The notes under the pieces are model-generated. The model worked only from the letters and a program-made list of their open reading frames with translations, ran no database searches and was not told the origin of the DNA. 64,000 bases of DNA. Origin: CBDFKJ01 sp965248805. Lineage in GTDB: Bacteria > Pseudomonadota > Alphaproteobacteria > UBA6615. The position numbers and the translations under genes were made by a program. The stretch spans positions 1 to 64,000 of the forward strand of contig CBDFKJ010000005.1 in assembly GCA_965248805.1 (NCBI GenBank). The letters run 5' to 3'. This document shows positions 60,736 through 64,000 of the stretch, piece after piece; position 1 is the stretch's first letter, and each line of letters opens with the position of its first letter.

Positions 60736-61641
60736 TCACGCCGCCATGTCTGACTGCTTCAGCATGGCGTAGTGGCGTTCCTCGGCTTCGGCCGGCGGGA
60801 TGTTTCCGATGGGCTCCAGGAGCCGCCGGTTGTTGAACCAATCCACCCATTCCAGAGTAGCGAGCTCGACGGCCTCGAATGAGCGCCACGGCCCGCGCCG
60901 GTGAATGACCTCGGCTTTGTAAAGACCATTGATGGTCTCGGCCAGAGCATTGTCATAAGAGTCGCCGACGCTGCCCACCGAGGGTTCGATGCCCGCTTCC
61001 GCCAGGTGCTCGGTATATTTGATCGAGACATATTGGCTCCCTCTATCGCTGTGATGGATCAGCCCACCGCGATGGACGGGTCGCCGCGCATGAAGCGCTT
61101 GTTCCAGGGCATCGAGAACAAAGCCGGCATGGGCTGTCCGGCTCACCCGCCAGCCGACGATGCGGCGGGCATAGGCGTCGATGACAAAGGCGACATAGAC
61201 GAAGCCAGCCCAAGTGGCCACGTAGGTAAAGTCCGAGACCCACAGCCTGTTCGGTGCCGGAGCGTGGAACTGGCGATTGACCTTGTCGAGCGGGCAAGGC
61301 GCGGCCTGGTCGCTGACTGTCGTGCGGATCGGCTTGCCGCGGATCACCCCTTGCAAGCCCATCTCCCGCATCAGCCGCTCAACAGTGCAGCGAGCGACAT
61401 CGAAGCCTTCCCGCTGCAATTGTCGCCACACCTTGCGAACGCCGTAGACACGGAAGTTCTCTTTGAAGACGCGTCGGACCTCGACCTTGAGAGCCATATC
61501 CCGTTTCGCCCGTGCCGACAGCCTGGCCGGATCGCGCCGCCTGGCCACATGGTCGTAGTAGGTCGACGGGGCGATCGGCAGCACCTTGCAGATCGGCTCG
61601 ACCCCGTGCGCCTCGCGGTGATCGCCGATGAACGCGATCAT
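60736..61641 (-). CDS. IS3 orfB, DDE transposase (copy 2)
   Basis: 301 residues, identical in sequence to the orfB at 46297, with all three catalytic acidic residues. ATGA overlap with orfA. Confidence 0.93.
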   Translation of the reverse strand: MIAFIGDHREAHGVEPICKVLPIAPSTYYDHVARRRDPARLSARAKRDMALKVEVRRVFKENFRVYGVRKVWRQLQREGFDVARCTVERLMREMGLQGVIRGKPIRTTVSDQAAPCPLDKVNRQFHAPAPNRLWVSDFTYVATWAGFVYVAFVIDAYARRIVGWRVSRTAHAGFVLDALEQALHARRPVHRGGLIHHSDRGSQYVSIKYTEHLAEAGIEPSVGSVGDSYDNALAETINGLYKAEVIHRRGPWRSFEAVELATLEWVDWFNNRRLLEPIGNIPPAEAEERHYAMLKQSDMAA

Positions 61642-61964
61642 GGCTTGAACCGGCGGTCGAGCTCCGCCTGGGCAAAATAGGCGCTCGCCTTGCGCAGGAT
61701 CTCGTTGACCTGCCGGAGGTCGCGGTTCTCCCGCTCCAGGGCTTTCAGCCGCTCGGCGACCTCGCTGGGGACGCCGGCGCGCACGCCGCTATCGCGCTCG
61801 AACCTCTTCACCCACTCATTGAGTGTCTGCGCCGTGCAGCCGATCTTCCCAGCTATCGAGGAAACAGCCGCCCAACGCGAGGCGTGTTCGCCCTCGTGAT
61901 CCACAACCATCCGCACCGCACGGGCGCGAACCTCAGAAGAAAACCTGTTCCTTGTCTTGCTCAT
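61638..61964 (-). CDS. IS3 orfA (copy 2)
   Basis: 108 residues, identical to the orfA at 45974, with HTH and leucine-zipper tail. Confidence 0.92.
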   Translation of the reverse strand: MSKTRNRFSSEVRARAVRMVVDHEGEHASRWAAVSSIAGKIGCTAQTLNEWVKRFERDSGVRAGVPSEVAERLKALERENRDLRQVNEILRKASAYFAQAELDRRFKP

Positions 61965-62017
61965 AATGGCTCCACTTTCTCAAGAGTTGGAGCCTCCGCC
62001 AAACCCGGAGCGGTTCA

Positions 62018-62965
62018 ATCCGGCCCTTCTTTTTCGATGACGAGCTGCCAGCGTTGGGCCTGATGGCGTATGCCGACCGCGGCGATGCGCACTATGACCT
62101 CGCCGATCGTGAACACGCGATCGCGCAACTTGCCCAGGGCGCGGCCGAGACGGGTGCGCTGCGAGCGCTCGCCGCCGTCGCCCAGCGGCAGCGGCGGCTC
62201 GCAATTTATGGCAATCTCGTGCAGCTCGGCGGTACCGACCTCGGCGGTGCCGTGGCGCTCCCACCAGGCGGCGACGAAGGCGCGCCAGACCGCGCCCTCG
62301 GCGTCGGCGGCCTCGTACATCTCGTCGAGATTGGCGAGGAAGCCGGGCACGCCGGCGGTCTCTAGGATGCCGCCCATGACCGCGGCCCAGTCCTCGAAGC
62401 TGCCGAGGATTTGCCGGTGGCGCGGCTTGCCGGCGGCGACCCAGGCGCGGCCGAGGGTGAGGCAGGCGGCGACCAGGGCCGGCCGGCTGGCGTGGGTCCA
62501 GGCGAGCAGATTGGGATGGGCGAAGCCCTCGCGCCGCCAGGGTTGGTCGACATGCGCATCGAGCCGGATGCGCACCAGGCGGCGGGCGAGCTCGTTGGAG
62601 AACTGCGGGTTGTTGCCGGTGGCGATCCAGACGCAGCGGATCGGGAAGCGCGCGGTTTCGGACTTGCCGAGGATACGGTCCTCCCAATAAGGCGCGGTGA
62701 GCGCCGCGGCCAACGGTGCTGCATCGAGGCGGCGGCGCAGATTGTCGATCAGGACCACGGCGGGGATCTGACGCAGCTTGGCGGTGAGCCTCTTGCGCCA
62801 TTCCTCGTCATCGCGGCCCTCGACCATGACTCTCACGCCGGCGCCGGTAGCGACGACGGCGATGGCATCGACCATGAGTGTCGCGCCGGTGCCGGGGGCC
62901 GGCTTCTCGATGAGATGCATGGGCGTCGGTCCGTCGATCAGGGGGCGCATGAAGGGCAACAGGCC
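62018..62965 (-). pseudogene. phage primase/helicase-type ATPase, truncated at both ends
   Basis: Minus-strand frame: FMRPLIDGPTPMHLIEKPAP, GTGATLMVDAIAVVATG (P-loop region), AVVLIDNLRRRLDAAPLAAA, CVWIATGNNPQFSNELARRL and RVRLGRALGKLRDRVF-like C-terminal helices. This resembles the SF3-like ATPase half of phage or plasmid primase-polymerase proteins. Its N-terminal part is replaced by portal-gene DNA near 62965, and its C-terminus ends in a TGA supplied by the first bases of IS3 copy 2. Confidence 0.68.
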
Positions 62966-64000
62966 GGCAGTGCCGTCGACGCCTTCGTCACCAACTGCAT
63001 CGGCACCGGCATCAAGCCGCAGTCGATCGCGACGGACGCGGCGTTCCGCGAGGCCGTGCATGCGCTCTGGTGGGACTGGTGCGCCGACGCCGACGCCGAC
63101 GGCGTCACCGATTTCTACGGCCTCCAGGCGCTCGCCTGCCGGGCCATGCTGGAGGGCGGCGAATGTTTCGTGCGGCTCAGGGTGCGCAGGCCCGAGGACG
63201 GTCTGGCGGTGCCGCTGCAGATCCAGCTCCTGGAGGCCGAGCATGTGCCGCTCACCTTCAACACGACATTGCCGGGCGGCAACCTGGTGCGGGGCGGCAT
63301 CGAGTTCGACCGGCTGGGCCGCCGCGCCGCCTATCACCTGACCCGGGCCCATCCCGGCGATCCGGTGATGCGGCCGCGCGACCACGACCTGGTGCGGGTG
63401 CCGGCGGACCGCATCGCCCATCTCTACCGGCCGCTCCGTCCCGGTCAGATCCGGGGTGAGCCCTGGCTCGCCCGGGCGCTGGTCAAGCTCGACGAGCTCG
63501 ACCAGTTTGACGACGCGGCGCTGGTCAAGGCCAAGGTCGCGGCGCTGTTCACCGGGTTCGTCGTCTCGCCCGATCCCGAGGACGCCGTCATGGGCGGGGA
63601 CGGGGCGGACGAGGACGGCATCGTCGAGGCCAGCCTCGAGCCCGGCACCATGCAGAGGCTGAGCCCCGGCCAGGACGTTCGCTTCGCGGAACCCGCCGAC
63701 GCCGGATCGAGCTATGAGGGGTTCTTCCGCAATCAGCTGCGCGCCGTCGCCACCGCCGCCGGCGTCACCTACGAGCAGCTGAGCGGTGATCTAACCCAGG
63801 TCAACTATTCCTCGATCCGCGCCGGGCTGCTCGAGTTCCGCCGTCGCTGCGAGACGATCCAGCACGCGGTCATCGTCCACCAGCTGTGCCGGCCGGTGTG
63901 GCGCGAATGGATGGCGACCGCGGTGCTCGCCGGTGCGCTCGAGACGCCCGGGTTCGCGACCGACCCGGCGCCGTATCTCACCGCCAAGTGGATTCCCCAG
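62966..64000 (+). CDS. lambda-family phage portal protein, partial
   Basis: The frame is open to the window edge. Motifs: GSAVDAFVTNCIGTGIKPQS, ALACRAMLEGGECFVRLRVR, VPADRIAHLYRPLRPGQIRG, and VTYEQLSGDLTQVNYSSIRA, all typical of lambda gpB-like portals (dodecameric DNA gate). The first 60-80 residues are absent: upstream sequence is the helicase fragment on the other strand, so the 5' end is a rearrangement junction. The 3' end is cut by the window. Confidence 0.82.

Larger units (their letters stand above)
60697..62017 (-). mobile_element. IS3-family insertion sequence, copy 2 (1321 bp)
   Basis: Same length and same terminal repeats as copy 1, opposite orientation. The flanks are an IS630 fragment ending GAT on the left and phage DNA beginning ATC on the right, so there is no direct target duplication, unlike copy 1. 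Confidence 0.93.

Noticed and set aside
45921..62017. Composite transposon bounded by the two inverted IS3 copies
   Set aside because: Copy 1 has its own matching GTG duplications on both sides, so it inserted alone; copy 2 has unrelated flanks. The block shows no common outer duplication.

Overview
The window looks like chromosome of a GC-rich alphaproteobacterium, most likely Rhodospirillales-like. That is an inference from the extended RibA, the GTA-type three-helix holin family, the two-component and cyclase gene sets, and strong GC bias with long antisense open frames. It has no rRNA or tRNA gene that I can recognise.

Left part (1-14.7 kb): one side of a siphovirus-type prophage, all on the + strand. 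The order is the end of a capsid-associated protein, a lysis pair (M15 endolysin and GTA-type holin), head-tail connectors, tail terminator, tail tube proteins, tail assembly chaperone with a textbook -1 frameshift signal, tape measure, tail-tip proteins, NlpC/P60 peptidase, a TipJ/J-like host-specificity protein and a fibre. One tail-tip protein carries nine tandem 21-23 residue repeats.

14.8-24 kb: ribA, divergent from a tightly packed + strand cluster (RibD-type reductase, MDR dehydrogenase, divergent PTPS/QueD-like protein, glycosyltransferase, methyltransferase) that looks like a pathway for a modified, glycosylated pterin- or flavin-precursor-type metabolite. It is followed by a frameshifted DUF427 gene, an OmpR-type response regulator, an MBL-fold hydrolase, a broken adenylate cyclase and an AT-rich stretch.

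24.5-43 kb: the most system-like region. A minus-strand run of eleven genes (four glycosyltransferases, histidine phosphatase, polysaccharide deacetylase-like protein, membrane protein, and a complete oligopeptide/dipeptide-type ABC importer), mostly coupled by 4-nt overlaps, diverges from a + strand operon. That operon encodes an ABC-exporter-like protein whose ATPase motifs are degraded and whose NBD carries a long repeated insertion, a cyclic-nucleotide-binding protein, a membrane adenylate/guanylate cyclase and two paralogous small methyltransferases. This suggests a cyclic-nucleotide-linked envelope glycan system that I do not recognise as described.

43-52 kb: a MarR-regulated catabolic set (ferredoxin-type reductase, SDR, PaaA-like diiron oxygenase, unknown protein, NDP-forming acyl-CoA synthetase). 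The oxygenase is cut by an IS3 element, and several neighbours carry single-repeat-unit frameshifts. PuuD-like, fatty-acid-hydroxylase-like and LolA-like genes follow.

52-64 kb: an insertion-sequence graveyard (IS3 twice in opposite orientation, IS1182-like twice, IS630 one and a half copies, an IS5/IS427-type element and an IS5 remnant). It contains a COG0523 GTPase, phage gene fragments and a dense array of GGTWACC repeats. It ends in a phage helicase fragment abutting a lambda-type portal gene that runs off the window.
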